A stretch of DNA of 64,000 bases from Gordonia pseudamarae (GTDB taxonomy: Bacteria > Actinomycetota > Actinomycetes > Mycobacteriales > Mycobacteriaceae), in contig NZ_CP045809.1 in assembly GCF_025273675.1 (NCBI RefSeq), positions 3,286,001 through 3,350,000 on the forward strand, written 5' to 3'. Below the pieces are notes generated by a model. The model worked only from the letters and a program-made list of their open reading frames with translations. It was not told where the DNA came from and made no database searches. This document shows positions 19,840 through 30,711 of this stretch, piece after piece. Position 1 is the first letter of the stretch. Each line of letters starts with the position of its first letter. The translations under genes and the position numbers were made by a program.

Positions 19840-20190
19840 AGTTCTCTTCTCCAGTTTTCGGAATGGATCCACCCCGGACACCGTGGTGCCGACCGGGCGA
19901 AATGCTAGGTGCGCACCCGCCAGCTTAGAGGTCGCCACAACGGGCCGGGCCAGCGGATCTGCCACACATGGAGCGTCGGCACATTGTTGTATACATTGTG
20001 GTCGGTATTACATGCCGTAGGGTCTGTCTTCACATGGGACCACACGGACTCAGCCGTCGCGGATCGGAACACGACGGAACCACTCGGACCCTATCGGGCC
20101 CATCGGGCCTGACAACCGGGCACCATGAGCTCCGGGAACACATCACTGCCGACGGTCGGTGGTGCGCACTGAGACGAAGCTGGAGCGGGA

Positions 20191-20859
20191 ATGGCGCGAA
20201 AACTGACGGCACTGGTGGCTGTGTTGGCCACGATGGTGCTGGCAGCCTGGGGGTCGGGTGCGGCGAATGCGGCACCGGCGAAGATCCCTCTCGGCGGCGG
20301 ATCGGGCATCTACGTGATGAAGAGCAAGGATATGGCCTCGTCCTGCACCCTCACCACCATCGGCCGCGCCAAGAAGACCAACAAGCTCATCGGCATCACC
20401 GCCGGGCACTGCGGTGAACGCGGGCAGTACGTGCTGTCGGAAAAGTTCACCGACCGTGGCATCGCCGGCGTGATCACCTACTCCGCCCAGGACATCGATA
20501 TCGCCGTCATCGAGTTCGACGAGAAGCTGGTCACCCCGCTGCGCAAGGTGCAGGGTGTGGCCATCAACGGCATCGACGCCCGGCCGCTGTCATTCCCGAC
20601 CATCGCCTGCAAGCAGGGCCGCACCACCGGCAACACCTGCGGCATCGCCTGGTTCTCGAAGGGGCACGAACACTACAGCCAGATCTGCATCGTCGAGGGC
20701 GACTCGGGCTCCCCCGTCGTCGTCGGTGACAAACTGGTCGGAATGGTCAACGCCTACTACACATTCGGCTGCATCGGCACCGAAACCGGCACCAACATCG
20801 GCCCCATCCTCACCCGCGTCGCGGCGTTGCCCTCCTACGGCGGGTTCCGCACGATCTGA
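20191..20859 (+). CDS. Secreted chymotrypsin-fold serine protease
   Basis: This 222-residue protein has a signal peptide (residues 1 to about 28, ending AANAAPA). The catalytic triad is visible: His73 in TAGHC, Asp103 in DIDIAVIEF and Ser172 in GDSGSP. Cysteine pairs at 52/74, 140/150 and around the active-site serine suggest disulfides. It resembles small secreted S1-type proteases of actinobacteria and lacks a long pro-region. Its ATG at 20191 follows GGAGCGGG. The target is unknown. It stands alone between serA and the PEP synthase gene. Confidence 0.88.
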   Translation: MARKLTALVAVLATMVLAAWGSGAANAAPAKIPLGGGSGIYVMKSKDMASSCTLTTIGRAKKTNKLIGITAGHCGERGQYVLSEKFTDRGIAGVITYSAQDIDIAVIEFDEKLVTPLRKVQGVAINGIDARPLSFPTIACKQGRTTGNTCGIAWFSKGHEHYSQICIVEGDSGSPVVVGDKLVGMVNAYYTFGCIGTETGTNIGPILTRVAALPSYGGFRTI

Positions 20860-20887
20860 CCGGCGCCACGCCGCAACCTCGAACACC

Positions 20888-20932
20888 CGATGCCGAACAC
20901 CCCGCGTCCGTGACGCGGGGTGTTCGGCATCG
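20888..20932. terminator. Strong bidirectional hairpin
   Basis: A 21-bp perfect stem (20888-20908 with 20912-20932) with a 3-nt loop lies between the convergent protease and PEP synthase genes. Confidence 0.8.
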
Positions 20933-20955
20933 CGGGCACGTCGCCCGGGGGTTCG

Positions 20956-23355
20956 CTACTCGGCGCCCGCCAGCGACAGCCAGGTCTGCACCACGGTGTC
21001 CGGAGTCAGCGACATCGACTCGATCCCCCGCTCCACCAGCCACGCCGCGAGGTCCGGGTGGTCCGAGGGGCCCTGGCCGCAGATGCCGACGTACTTGCCG
21101 CGGCGCACGCACGTTTCGATGACCGAGGCCAGCACCTTGAGAACCGCGGGATTGCGCTCATCGAAGTCGTGCGCCACCAGCGCCGAATCCCGGTCGACGC
21201 CCAGGATCAGCTGGGTCATGTCGTTGGAGCCGATGGAGAAGCCGTCGACGCGGTCGAGGAATTCGTCGGCGAGCAGATAGTTCACCGGAACCTCGCACAT
21301 CATGACAACCCGCAGACCGTTCTCGCCGCGCCGCAGACCGTGCGAGGCCATGATCTCCAGCACGTCATCGAGCTCTTCGACGGTCCGCACGAACGGAACC
21401 ATGATCGTGACGTTGCGCAGGCCCATCTCGTCCCGGACCCGGCGCAGCGCCTCGCATTCGAGGGCGAAACACTCCCGGAAACCCTCGGAGACGTAGCGGG
21501 CCGCACCGCGGTACCCGATCATCGGGTTCTCCTCGTCGGGCTCGTAGATGTCGCCGGCCAGCAGGTTGGCGTACTCGTTGGACTTGAAGTCCGACAGGCG
21601 CACGATCACCGGTTTCGGATCGAAGGCGGCGGCGATCGTGGCCACCCCCTCGGCGACACGGCTGGTGAAGAACTCTGCGGGCGTCGGGTATGCGGCGGTG
21701 ATCCGGTCGACCTGATCACGCAGTTCCGGTGCCAGCGTGTCACGTTCGATGAGCGCCTTCGGATGCACCCCGATCTGCCGGTTGATGATGAACTCCATCC
21801 GCGCCAGCCCCACCCCACTGTTGGGCAGTGCGGCGAACGCGAAAGCCTGGTCGGGGGTGGCGACGTTCATCATCAGCTTCACCGGGATCTCCGGCATGTC
21901 CTCCAGCGACGTCAGATGCTCCTGGAACGGCACCAGTCCCCGGTACACCCGGCCGGTGTCACCCTCGGCGCAGGACACGGTGACGTCCTGGCCGTCGGTG
22001 AGCGTGGTGGTGGCATCGCCGGTCCCGACGATCGCGGGTACGCCCAGTTCGCGGGCGATGATCGCGGCATGGCAGGTACGGCCACCGCGCTCGGTGATGA
22101 TCGCTGCGGCGCGCTTCATCACCGGCTCCCAGTCCGGGTCGGTGATCGCGGCGACCAGCACGTCACCGGGCTGCACCCGGTCCATCTCCTTGATCGAGCG
22201 CAGCACCCGCACCGGACCGGACCCTATCCGCTGCCCGATCGAGCGGCCCTCGGCGAGGACGTCGGCTGCGTCGGCGGCGGCACGATCGATCTCGAACCGC
22301 GACAACGACTGTCCGGCCTCGCCGCGCCGGGAGACCACCGTCTCGGGCCGCGCCTGCAGAATGTAGAGCCGGCCGTCGAGGCCGTCACGACCCCATTCGA
22401 TGTCCATCGGCCTGCCATAGTGCTTCTCAATCGCGACGGCGTGCCGGGCGAGTTCGGTGACCTCGTCGTCGTCGATGGAGAACCGCAGCCGCTCGTCGGC
22501 GTCGACGTCCACCCAGCGGGTCGCCGAATCGATACCGGTCCCCTCCGCGTACCGCATCGCCACGGCCTTCTCGCCGACGGTGCGCGACAAGATGGCGTCG
22601 CGGCCGCTCTTGCCCTCCTCGATGGCGGGTTTGTAGACGTAGAACTCGTCCGGGTTCACCGCGCCCTGCACCACGGCCTCACCGAGTCCGTAGGCGGCGG
22701 TGATGAACACGGCCCGGTCGAAACCCGATTCGGTGTCGACGGTGAACATGACCCCCGAGGCACCGATGTCGGTACGCACCATCCGCTGCACACCCGCGGA
22801 CAGGGCGACCTCGTCGTGGACGAAGCCGTGGTGGACGCGGTAGGCGATTGCGCGGTCATTGTACAGCGAGGCGAACACCGACTTGACCGCTTCGAGGATG
22901 TTCTCGATGCCGCCGATGTTGAGGTAGGTCTCCTGCTGGCCGGCGAACGATGCATCGGGGAGATCCTCGGCGGTGGCGCTGGAACGGACCGCCCAGGTCA
23001 CCTCGTCCGGGTGGGTGTCGGCGGCCACGAGTTTGTCGTAGGCGGCGCGGATGTCGTGCTCGAGCGGCTCGGGGAACGGGTGGTCGAGGATGAGTCGGCG
23101 GATCTGCTCACCGCGCTTGGCGAGTTCGGTGACGTCCTCCACGTCGAGTCCGGTGAGGATGTCCCGGATCGTCGCATCCAGCCCGCCCTCGGCGAGGAAG
23201 TCCCGGTACGCGTCGGCCGTCGTGGCGAAGCCTCCGGGGACCCGGACACCCGCATCGGCGAGGTTGACGACCATCTCGCCGAGCGAGGCGTTCTTACCGC
23301 CGACCTGCGGAACATCGGACATGCCGATTTCGGTGAACCAGAGAATCGTAGACAT
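20956..23355 (-). CDS. ppsA: Phosphoenolpyruvate synthase
   Basis: PEP synthase (799 residues) makes PEP from pyruvate and ATP for gluconeogenesis. The domains in order are an N-terminal ATP-binding domain ([29 protein letters not shown]), a swivelling His domain with catalytic histidine in [15 protein letters not shown], and a C-terminal PEP/pyruvate barrel ([12 protein letters not shown]; catalytic Cys in [12 protein letters not shown]). ATG 23355 is preferred to a longer open frame because [12 protein letters not shown] is the usual start and GAAAGG lies 7 nt upstream. Its regulator is encoded immediately upstream. Confidence 0.95.
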   Translation of the reverse strand: MSTILWFTEIGMSDVPQVGGKNASLGEMVVNLADAGVRVPGGFATTADAYRDFLAEGGLDATIRDILTGLDVEDVTELAKRGEQIRRLILDHPFPEPLEHDIRAAYDKLVAADTHPDEVTWAVRSSATAEDLPDASFAGQQETYLNIGGIENILEAVKSVFASLYNDRAIAYRVHHGFVHDEVALSAGVQRMVRTDIGASGVMFTVDTESGFDRAVFITAAYGLGEAVVQGAVNPDEFYVYKPAIEEGKSGRDAILSRTVGEKAVAMRYAEGTGIDSATRWVDVDADERLRFSIDDDEVTELARHAVAIEKHYGRPMDIEWGRDGLDGRLYILQARPETVVSRRGEAGQSLSRFEIDRAAADAADVLAEGRSIGQRIGSGPVRVLRSIKEMDRVQPGDVLVAAITDPDWEPVMKRAAAIITERGGRTCHAAIIARELGVPAIVGTGDATTTLTDGQDVTVSCAEGDTGRVYRGLVPFQEHLTSLEDMPEIPVKLMMNVATPDQAFAFAALPNSGVGLARMEFIINRQIGVHPKALIERDTLAPELRDQVDRITAAYPTPAEFFTSRVAEGVATIAAAFDPKPVIVRLSDFKSNEYANLLAGDIYEPDEENPMIGYRGAARYVSEGFRECFALECEALRRVRDEMGLRNVTIMVPFVRTVEELDDVLEIMASHGLRRGENGLRVVMMCEVPVNYLLADEFLDRVDGFSIGSNDMTQLILGVDRDSALVAHDFDERNPAVLKVLASVIETCVRRGKYVGICGQGPSDHPDLAAWLVERGIESMSLTPDTVVQTWLSLAGAE

Positions 23356-23387
23356 CGAGGAGCCTTTCGGGTGGTGTGCCGTCCGTA

Positions 23388-24206
23388 TCAGCGGTGGCGC
23401 AGTTTCATCGTCGTGAGAATGATGCTGGCCATTTCTTCCACGCTCATGGCGTGGGAGTTTATGAAGGGAATCCCGTTGTCCCGGTACAGGGTTTCTGCGT
23501 CGCGCAGCTCGGTGCGGCAACGCGCGAGAGACGCATAGCCACTGCCGGGCCTGCGCTCGCCCCGCACCTGGCTCAGCCGTTGTGCGGTCGTGGTCAGCCC
23601 GAACAGCCGATCGCGGTACGGTGCGATCGCTTCGGGCATCACACCCGGCGTGTCGTCGTCGGTGAGTGGGTAGTTGGCCACCCGCAGGCCGTACTGCAGA
23701 GCGAGGTACATCGCGGTGGGAGTCTTGCCGCAGCGCGACGGCGCGACGATGATCAGGTCGGCCCGGTCGATGTGCCGCAGGGACTGGGCGTCGTCATGGG
23801 CGAAGGTGTACTCCACCGCGTCGATGCGCTCGTGGTAGCGGGCCAGGTCACCGACGCGATGGTATTCGGTCGCCTCCCCGGTGCGGATGGTGTCCAGGGC
23901 CTCTTCCAGGTGCGTCAGATGCGGCCCGAGAAGGTCGATGATCTCCCCCGGGGCGTCCTGGAACTCTTCGGCGACACCGGCCGCACGGACGGTGACGAAC
24001 ACGATCGGCTTCACCGCCGACCCGTCCGCCGCCGCACGGATGATGCCGACGGCTCGGCGGGCCGCTTCGACCGAGTCGGTGAACGGCAGGACATGCCGTT
24101 CGAAGTCGAAATCCGGGAACTGTACGAGCAGCGCGTTGCCCAGTGTCTCCGCGGTGATACCGGTGCTGTCGGAGACGAAGAACACCGGCCGCTGCTTCGG
24201 ACTCAC
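23388..24206 (-). CDS. ppsR: PEP synthase regulatory protein (DUF299 kinase/pyrophosphorylase)
   Basis: This 272-residue protein is of the bifunctional Ser/Thr kinase-pyrophosphorylase family, which inactivates and reactivates PEP synthase or PPDK by ADP-dependent phosphorylation. [19 protein letters not shown] and the P-loop-like [15 protein letters not shown] are diagnostic. The gene precedes ppsA by 32 bp on the same strand, so enzyme and regulator form one operon. GTG 24206 is chosen because AGGGAG lies 6 nt upstream and it gives the normal family length. A GTG at 24269 is a possible alternative. Confidence 0.9.
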   Translation of the reverse strand: MSPKQRPVFFVSDSTGITAETLGNALLVQFPDFDFERHVLPFTDSVEAARRAVGIIRAAADGSAVKPIVFVTVRAAGVAEEFQDAPGEIIDLLGPHLTHLEEALDTIRTGEATEYHRVGDLARYHERIDAVEYTFAHDDAQSLRHIDRADLIIVAPSRCGKTPTAMYLALQYGLRVANYPLTDDDTPGVMPEAIAPYRDRLFGLTTTAQRLSQVRGERRPGSGYASLARCRTELRDAETLYRDNGIPFINSHAMSVEEMASIILTTMKLRHR

Positions 24207-24324
24207 CACACGCTCCCTGTCGCCGTTGGCCGTATCGGCCAACATACCAACAGGCGATGCCGCCGCCACGCGGCGGCCGGTCGATTCACCTGCGGAAAGG
24301 CCGTTCTGACTTACAAGCGCCCCA

Positions 24325-24477
24325 AATCAGGCGGTTTCGGTGATCGGGCGATCAACCCAGCTCATCAGGTCGCGCAGCTTCTTTCCGGCGACCCCGATCG
24401 GGTGCTCGGCGTTGGCTTTACACAGACCTTCGAGTCTCAGTGTTGCCGCCCTCAACGTTCGCGACGAGGCGCTTGAC
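24325..24477 (-). pseudogene. Duplicated 3' end of ilvC
   Basis: These 153 bp copy the last part of ilvC (25838-25990), including the stop codon and the region encoding the [15 protein letters not shown] end. Identity is high, but there are scattered substitutions and at least one indel (CGAGTCTCAGTG against CGAGTTCGGTG), so the frame is broken. It is in direct orientation with the intact gene 1.5 kb away and borders a broken ATPase gene. Confidence 0.85.
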
Positions 24478-24493
24478 CAGCCCGGCCCGGCTC

Positions 24494-25470
24494 TCACGGA
24501 CCCACGAGCGCGAGCGGCACCACCGCCACACCGTCGGATCGCCGATAAGCGGTCGTGCCCGTCGTCACAACGATGAGGTCGGCCATTCGATGCGGCAGCC
24601 GTTCTCGGAGCCAGATGAGGTGACGCACATCTCGCGCGGTCACATCAGGCGCGAGCTTCACCTCGACGCCCAAGATACGACCATCGGCACCTTCGACGAC
24701 GAGATCGACCTCGCGGTCGCCTCCGGCGAGGCGAAGGTGGCTGACGCGAGCCTCCGCCGCCTGTGCCATCACCCGAATACCAAGCATTACCAGCGATTCG
24801 AACAATGGTCCGGCCATATGCGCACCGACTGGTCCGAGCAGCGATTCTGCCGATAGGTTCAACAGGCGCGCGGCGAGCGCGAGATCGGCGAGCTGATGTT
24901 TCGGGGCCTGCTGAAGTCGGCTGATCGCGTTGTTCGCCGGCAACCATCCCGGGATCGGGTTCATCATCATCACCGATCCCGAATGTCGTCTGCCCGGAGA
25001 TCACGCCACTCCCGTCGAGAAGAGTCGACAGCGAGACCGTCGGAACCGTGATTCCGCGCTCGTGCAAACCCATCGGCCGCATACGCAACGACAGAATTCG
25101 ACCCGCGCCACTGTGCGTGCCCCCGGCGTCACCTGCGGTCGCCGACCCGGTGAGCAGAAATCGGCCGACCGGCACTCCGGTATCGACCTGTCGCCGAACC
25201 GAATCCCAGACCTGAGGTAGTTTCTGCCACTCATCGATCAGAACTGTGCCACTCGGGCAAGGACGCGAGTGTGAAATCCGCTCTGGCCACCTCACGCTGG
25301 GCTGGGTCATCGAGGTACAGAGCCGCAGTCGCGCGACGGCGCGCGGTGTCCGTCTTGCCCACATTCTTGGGTCCGTCGAGCGCGATCGCCGGTGCGGCTG
25401 GCAACAGCTCATCAAGTTCGAGGTCAACGGTCCGGTCCAGGTAGGTCACTGCGGCTACGCCACCTCTCAC
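24494..25470 (-). pseudogene. Broken AAA/DUF4143 ATPase gene in three frames
   Basis: Three minus-strand segments belong to one ATPase family. 25470-25231 gives the N-terminus with the Walker A motif LDGPKNVGKTDTARR. 25250-24970 gives GTVLIDEWQKLPQVWDSVRR (Walker B region) and FLLTGSA. 24973-24494 gives the DUF4143-type C-terminus PIPGWLP, LADLALAARLL and REVDLVVEG. Frameshifts near 25250 and 24970 plus a large internal deletion (roughly 100 or more residues) make it non-functional. Members are common accessory genes of unclear role. The start is GTG at 25470. Confidence 0.8.
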
Positions 25471-25498
25471 GGAATCACTACGCTACCTCTCACGGGGT
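25454..25498. repeat. Short direct repeats in front of the broken ATPase gene
   Basis: CTACGCCACCTCTCACGGAA and CTACGCTACCTCTCACGGGG recur about 24 bp apart at the 5' end of the ATPase remnant, possibly an old operator. The following 25500-25777 shows no gene or recognisable element. Confidence 0.4.
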
Positions 25499-25777
25499 CG
25501 ATACACTACCATTTGCGGACGAAGATCGTCCAGACGCGATGACCGGGAAACGTAGCGCGCAAGCCCGGTCCTTCAGGGCCTGGTAAGCGCATCAACCACT
25601 AGCTTGTGCCGGGTACGAGTGTGGTTGTTTTCGTGTTCGGCGACACAATCGACGAGTCGCTGGTGTGTTCGATGGGTGCAGTTGCGTTACCGGTACCGCC
25701 GGTTACGAAAGCGAGGACCCCTGTGAGATCGACATCGAAACGGAAGATCCACGTTCCTATCCGAACCCATAGAAGCA

Positions 25778-25819
25778 ACCGTCCGGGTCCTCATCCAATC
25801 GGATGAAGACCCGGACGGT
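25778..25819 (-). terminator. ilvBNC operon terminator
   Basis: A 12-bp stem (25778-25789 with 25808-25819) is extended, after a mismatch, by 6 bp (25791-25796 with 25801-25806) with loop AATC. It lies 20 nt beyond the ilvC stop. The duplicated ilvC end at 24.3 kb has no copy of it. Confidence 0.75.
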
Positions 25820-25839
25820 GCGATGAAAAGCGCTGAGAA

Positions 25840-27478
<1,639 letters not shown>

Positions 27479-27482
<4 letters not shown>

Positions 27483-29452
27483 TGGTCACCCTTCTTGCCG
27501 TCTGTGGCCTTGTTGTCGGCCGCCGCGTCCGGGCGGGCCATCGTTTCGTGGATGTCGACCGGATCGGACGCCGAGTCCTCCTCGTCGAATAGCGGCCGGA
27601 TATTGAAGGCCGCCATGATCTCGTCGTTGCTGGTACCGGCGGCGACCATCGGCCACACCTGCGCGTCCTTGCCGACGATGAAGTCGACGACCACCGGGCG
27701 GTCGTTGATGGCGCGGGCCTGGGCGATCACCTCGTCGACGTCGGCCTCGTTCTCCACCCGGAACGCCGCACAGCCGAGTGCCTCGGCCAGCTTGACGAAG
27801 TCGGGGATCATCTTCGAATGCGTCGACAGGTCGGTGTTGGAGTATCGCTCATCGTAGAACAGGGTCTGCCACTGCCGGACCATGCCCAGGTTGCCGTTGT
27901 TGATGAGCGCGACCTTGATCGGGATGCCCTCGATGGCGCAGGTGGCCAGCTCCTGATTGGTCATCTGGAAGCAGCCGTCGCCGTCGATGGCCCACACCTC
28001 GGTCTCGGGAGAGGCCATCTTGGCGCCCATCGCCGCCGGCACCGCGTACCCCATCGTGCCCAGGCCACCGGAGTTGAGCCAGCTGCGCGGCTTCTCGTAC
28101 GAGATGAACTGCGCGGCCCACATCTGGTGCTGGCCGACGCCCGCGACGTACACCGCGTCCGGACCGGCCGCCTTGCCGATCGAGGAGATGACGAACTCCG
28201 GCGACATCGAACCGTCGGACTGACGGTCGTAGCTCAACGGGTAGGTACTGCGCATCTTGTTCAGGTACGCCCACCATTCACTGATGTCGGGCACCGCCGG
28301 AGCGGTGGCCCGCTCGCCCCGCAGGGTCTCGATCAGGTCGATGATGACGGCCTGGCAGTCACCGACGATCGGCACGTCGACGGCCCGGTTCTTGCCGATC
28401 TCGGCCGGGTCGATGTCGGCGTGGATGACCTTGGCATCGGGTGCGAACGAGTCGAGCTGGCCGGTGACGCGGTCGTCGAACCGGGCACCGAGGGTAATCA
28501 GCAGGTCGCTGCGCTGCAGGGCGGCCACCGCGGCGACGGTGCCGTGCATACCGGGCATGCCCAGGTGCTGCTGGTGGCTGTCGGGGAAGGCGCCACGCGC
28601 CATGAGCGTGGTGACCACCGGAATGCCGGTCAGCTCGGCCAGCTCCAGCAGTTCGGCCGACGCGTTGGCCTTGATGACGCCACCGCCGACGTACAGCACC
28701 GGGGACTTGGCGGCGTTGATGAGCCGCGCGGCCTCCCGCACCTGCTTGCCGTGCGGTTTGGTGACCGGGCGGTAGCCCGGCAGATCGATCTGCGGCGGCC
28801 ACGAGAACGTGGTCTGGGCCTGCAGGATGTCCTTCGGGATATCAACGAGAACCGCACCGGGACGGCCGCTTTCGGCGATGTGGAACGCCTCGGCGATCAC
28901 CTTCGGGATGTCGGCGGCGGCCTTCACCAGGAAGTTGTGCTTAGTGACCGGCATCGTGATACCGGAGATGTCGGCTTCCTGGAACCCGTCGGTACCGATC
29001 AGGTGGCGGGCCACCTGGCCGGTGATCGCGACGACCGGAACCGAATCCATCTGGGCGTCGGCCAGCGGGGTGACCAGGTTGGTGGCACCCGGGCCCGATG
29101 TGGCCATCATGACACCGGCCCGGCCGGCGACCTGCGCGTAACCGGTCGCGGCGTGACCCGCGCCCTGCTCGTGACGGACCAGGACATGCCGGACCTTGGT
29201 GGAATCGAGCAGCGGGTCGTACACGGGGAGCACCGCACCACCGGGGATACCGAAGACCACGTCGACGCCGAGTTCCTCGAGCGAGCGGACCACCGACTGC
29301 GCTCCGCTGACCCGCTCGGGCGCGACGACATTCTGGGAAATGGCACGGAGGTTGCCACCCGCGGGCGACGGCTGCCGGCCTCGCGCCGCGCCTGCTGCGA
29401 TATCTGAGACTGGCGCCTCGCCCGCCCCGCTGCGTGCTGTTGGTGCGCTCAC
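27479..29452 (-). CDS. ilvB: Acetolactate synthase large subunit
   Basis: IlvB (657 residues) is the ThDP/FAD-dependent acetohydroxyacid synthase. [15 protein letters not shown] contains the start of the ThDP pyrimidine domain, [14 protein letters not shown] the catalytic glutamate, and [14 protein letters not shown] to NNGN the ThDP-Mg motif. GTG 29452 is chosen because VSAPT matches the M. tuberculosis IlvB1 N-terminus and GAGGAT lies about 7 nt upstream. An Ala/Gly/Arg-rich segment of about 45 residues precedes the core. An attenuator with a 15-residue leader peptide lies upstream. Confidence 0.96.
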
Positions 29453-29495
29453 TGCACGATCCTCATCTGGTTTGACTGAAACTGCTGCTGACAAC

Positions 29496-29528
29496 AAAAA
29501 ACCCTCGACAGCTGTGCTGTGCGAGGGT
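29496..29528 (-). terminator. ilvB attenuator terminator
   Basis: On the minus strand a stem of about 12 bp (29501-29507 with 29522-29528, plus 29508-29512 with 29516-29520 and one bulged base) is followed by six T. It sits 37 nt after the leader-peptide stop and 43 nt before ilvB. This is a classic intrinsic terminator and the only one in the window with a clear T run. Confidence 0.85.
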
Positions 29529-29564
29529 GGCGCGTCGATGCTGTGAGGTCTACGAAGTGACCGG

Positions 29565-29612
29565 TCAGGCGACGACGCGCCGGCCGATTACTACGAGAAA
29601 CTCAAACTGCAT
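29565..29612 (-). CDS. ilv leader peptide ([15 protein letters not shown])
   Basis: This 15-codon frame lies upstream of the attenuator. It contains Leu-Val-Val-Ile and a later Val-Val, so a shortage of charged Leu-, Val- or Ile-tRNA would stall ribosomes in it and prevent the terminator from forming. The C. glutamicum ilvBNC leader peptide has the same length and a similar run of branched-chain codons (recalled). No strong ribosome-binding site is visible. The ATG is 10 nt from the -10 box. Confidence 0.85.
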   Translation of the reverse strand: MQFEFLVVIGRRVVA

Positions 29613-29622
29613 CACGGCAAAC

Positions 29623-29652
29623 ACCGTAGAACCGCACCTACTGCGGAGTCAA
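29623..29652 (-). promoter_or_regulatory. ilvB promoter
   Basis: On the minus strand TTGACT (29647-29652) and TACGGT (29623-29628) are spaced by 18 bp. Transcription would start a few bases before the leader-peptide ATG, as attenuation requires. Confidence 0.65.
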
Positions 29653-29668
29653 ACTCCATCCCAAATAC

Positions 29669-29683
29669 TCCCATATTTTGGGA
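29669..29683. promoter_or_regulatory. Inverted repeat upstream of the ilvB promoter
   Basis: TCCCATATTTTGGGA has the same TCCCA-N5-TGGGA shape as the MFS-promoter site. CATATTTTGGGA matches 10 of 12 positions of the leuC LtbR-type operator. It lies 16 bp upstream of the ilvB -35 and about 75 bp before the divergent PH-domain gene, so it may regulate either. Confidence 0.5.
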
Positions 29684-29757
29684 AATGGCAGGTCGAATCC
29701 ACTCCACTGTGTCCACCACCCCGACCCGGTCGTCCCCGACGAGGGCCGTCGTCCACA

Positions 29758-30351
29758 ATGAGGACCGTGGAGAACAACCCGGCCGACAACGACTCTGTGG
29801 ACAACAACGCTCTGGACAACAACGCAGTGGACAACAACTCGGGCGACAACAGCCCGGCACACGATGACGCGGCGGACGCGGTGAACACCGGAGCGCCGTC
29901 CGACAGCACGACCGGCGACGGTAAGGCCGACGGGGCGGTGGCCGCGAACCCGGCACGCCCGGCAACCGAGGTGATCGCGCTGCCGGTGTCCTTCCACATC
30001 AGCAAACTGGCCTACTTCACCATCCCCCTCACCCTCCTCGTCGCGGTGATCCTGGCCGGCGCATCCGTCGTGTGGCTCGGCTGGACAATCATCGTGCCCG
30101 TCCTCCTGCTGCTCTGGATCCGCCGCGTCCGCACCGACGTCACCGACACCGGCCTGCACGTCGTACACACCCTGGGCGAGAAGGATCTGCCCTGGGACCG
30201 GATCCGCGGCCTGCAATTCCCGAAATGGTCGTCGGTGCGGGCCGTCCTCGACGACGGTTCGCGGGTCCGCCTGCCCGCCGTCACCTTCCGCGACCTCCCT
30301 CTGCTCTCGGCTGCCAGCGACGGGCGAATCCCCGACCCGTACGCGAAATAG
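29758..30351 (+). CDS. cfp6: PH-domain membrane protein, Cfp6-like
   Basis: This 197-residue protein opens with a repetitive Asp/Asn-rich segment (residues 1-50, DNN repeats). Two hydrophobic helices follow (about 82-120). A short PH-like domain ends it (LPWDRIRGLQFPKW and VRLPAVTFRDLP), as in Rv3004/Cfp6, which has the same place beside ilvB. The role of the family is unknown. The start is uncertain: ATG 29758, or GTG 29767 preceded by GAGGA. The Asn/Asp repeat is unusual compared with Cfp6. Confidence 0.8.
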   Translation: MRTVENNPADNDSVDNNALDNNAVDNNSGDNSPAHDDAADAVNTGAPSDSTTGDGKADGAVAANPARPATEVIALPVSFHISKLAYFTIPLTLLVAVILAGASVVWLGWTIIVPVLLLLWIRRVRTDVTDTGLHVVHTLGEKDLPWDRIRGLQFPKWSSVRAVLDDGSRVRLPAVTFRDLPLLSAASDGRIPDPYAK

Positions 30352-30501
30352 CCGGTCCGTGCCCGAGTGACCCGTTCGCCGGGCGAGGTGCGGCGCACCG
30401 GCGGTCACCGAGGCCGGGCGGCCTGACAAACACACAAGTACGACCGGGATCAGCCGCACGTTCGCCACGCCCCGTCACCGGACTTCGCCACGCGGCCGGT
30501 T

Positions 30502-30531
30502 TTGATGCGGTGTGCGGACTGGGCGTAATCT
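30502..30531 (+). promoter_or_regulatory. Candidate ilvD promoter with long leader
   Basis: TTGATG (30502-30507) and TAATCT (30526-30531) are spaced by 18 bp. Transcription would start near 30538 and leave about 174 nt before ilvD, including a small hairpin (TGAGAG...CTCTCA, around 30672-30690). No Leu/Val/Ile-rich leader peptide was found in it. The remainder of 30352-30711 holds no gene. Confidence 0.5.
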
Positions 30532-30711
30532 TGCTGGGTGTGACGCTTACAGCGTCGAGCGAATAAACAGCCCACCGCTTGGTGTTGAACCCAGGACATC
30601 CAGCGTCGGCCGGCCGGCGGGAAGCCACCTCTGCCCCGCCCGACCGGCATCTCAACCACACCAGAGGTCCTGAGAGCTCAGTTCTCTCACGGAGATTCAG
30701 AGGAAACCACG

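Noticed and set aside
20920..23538. 872-residue open frame on the plus strand opposite ppsA
   Set aside because: It is the antisense of the PEP synthase gene; its translation is rich in Arg, His and Gly with no domain, and the opposite strand has full family motifs.
24270..25839. Complete integrative element or insertion sequence
   Set aside because: Only direct duplication of the ilvC end is seen; no transposase, integrase or terminal inverted repeats could be found, so I report a duplication with a pseudogene only.
30538..30711. T-box or leader-peptide attenuator for ilvD
   Set aside because: No T-box core, no specifier helix and no Leu/Val/Ile-rich short frame could be seen.
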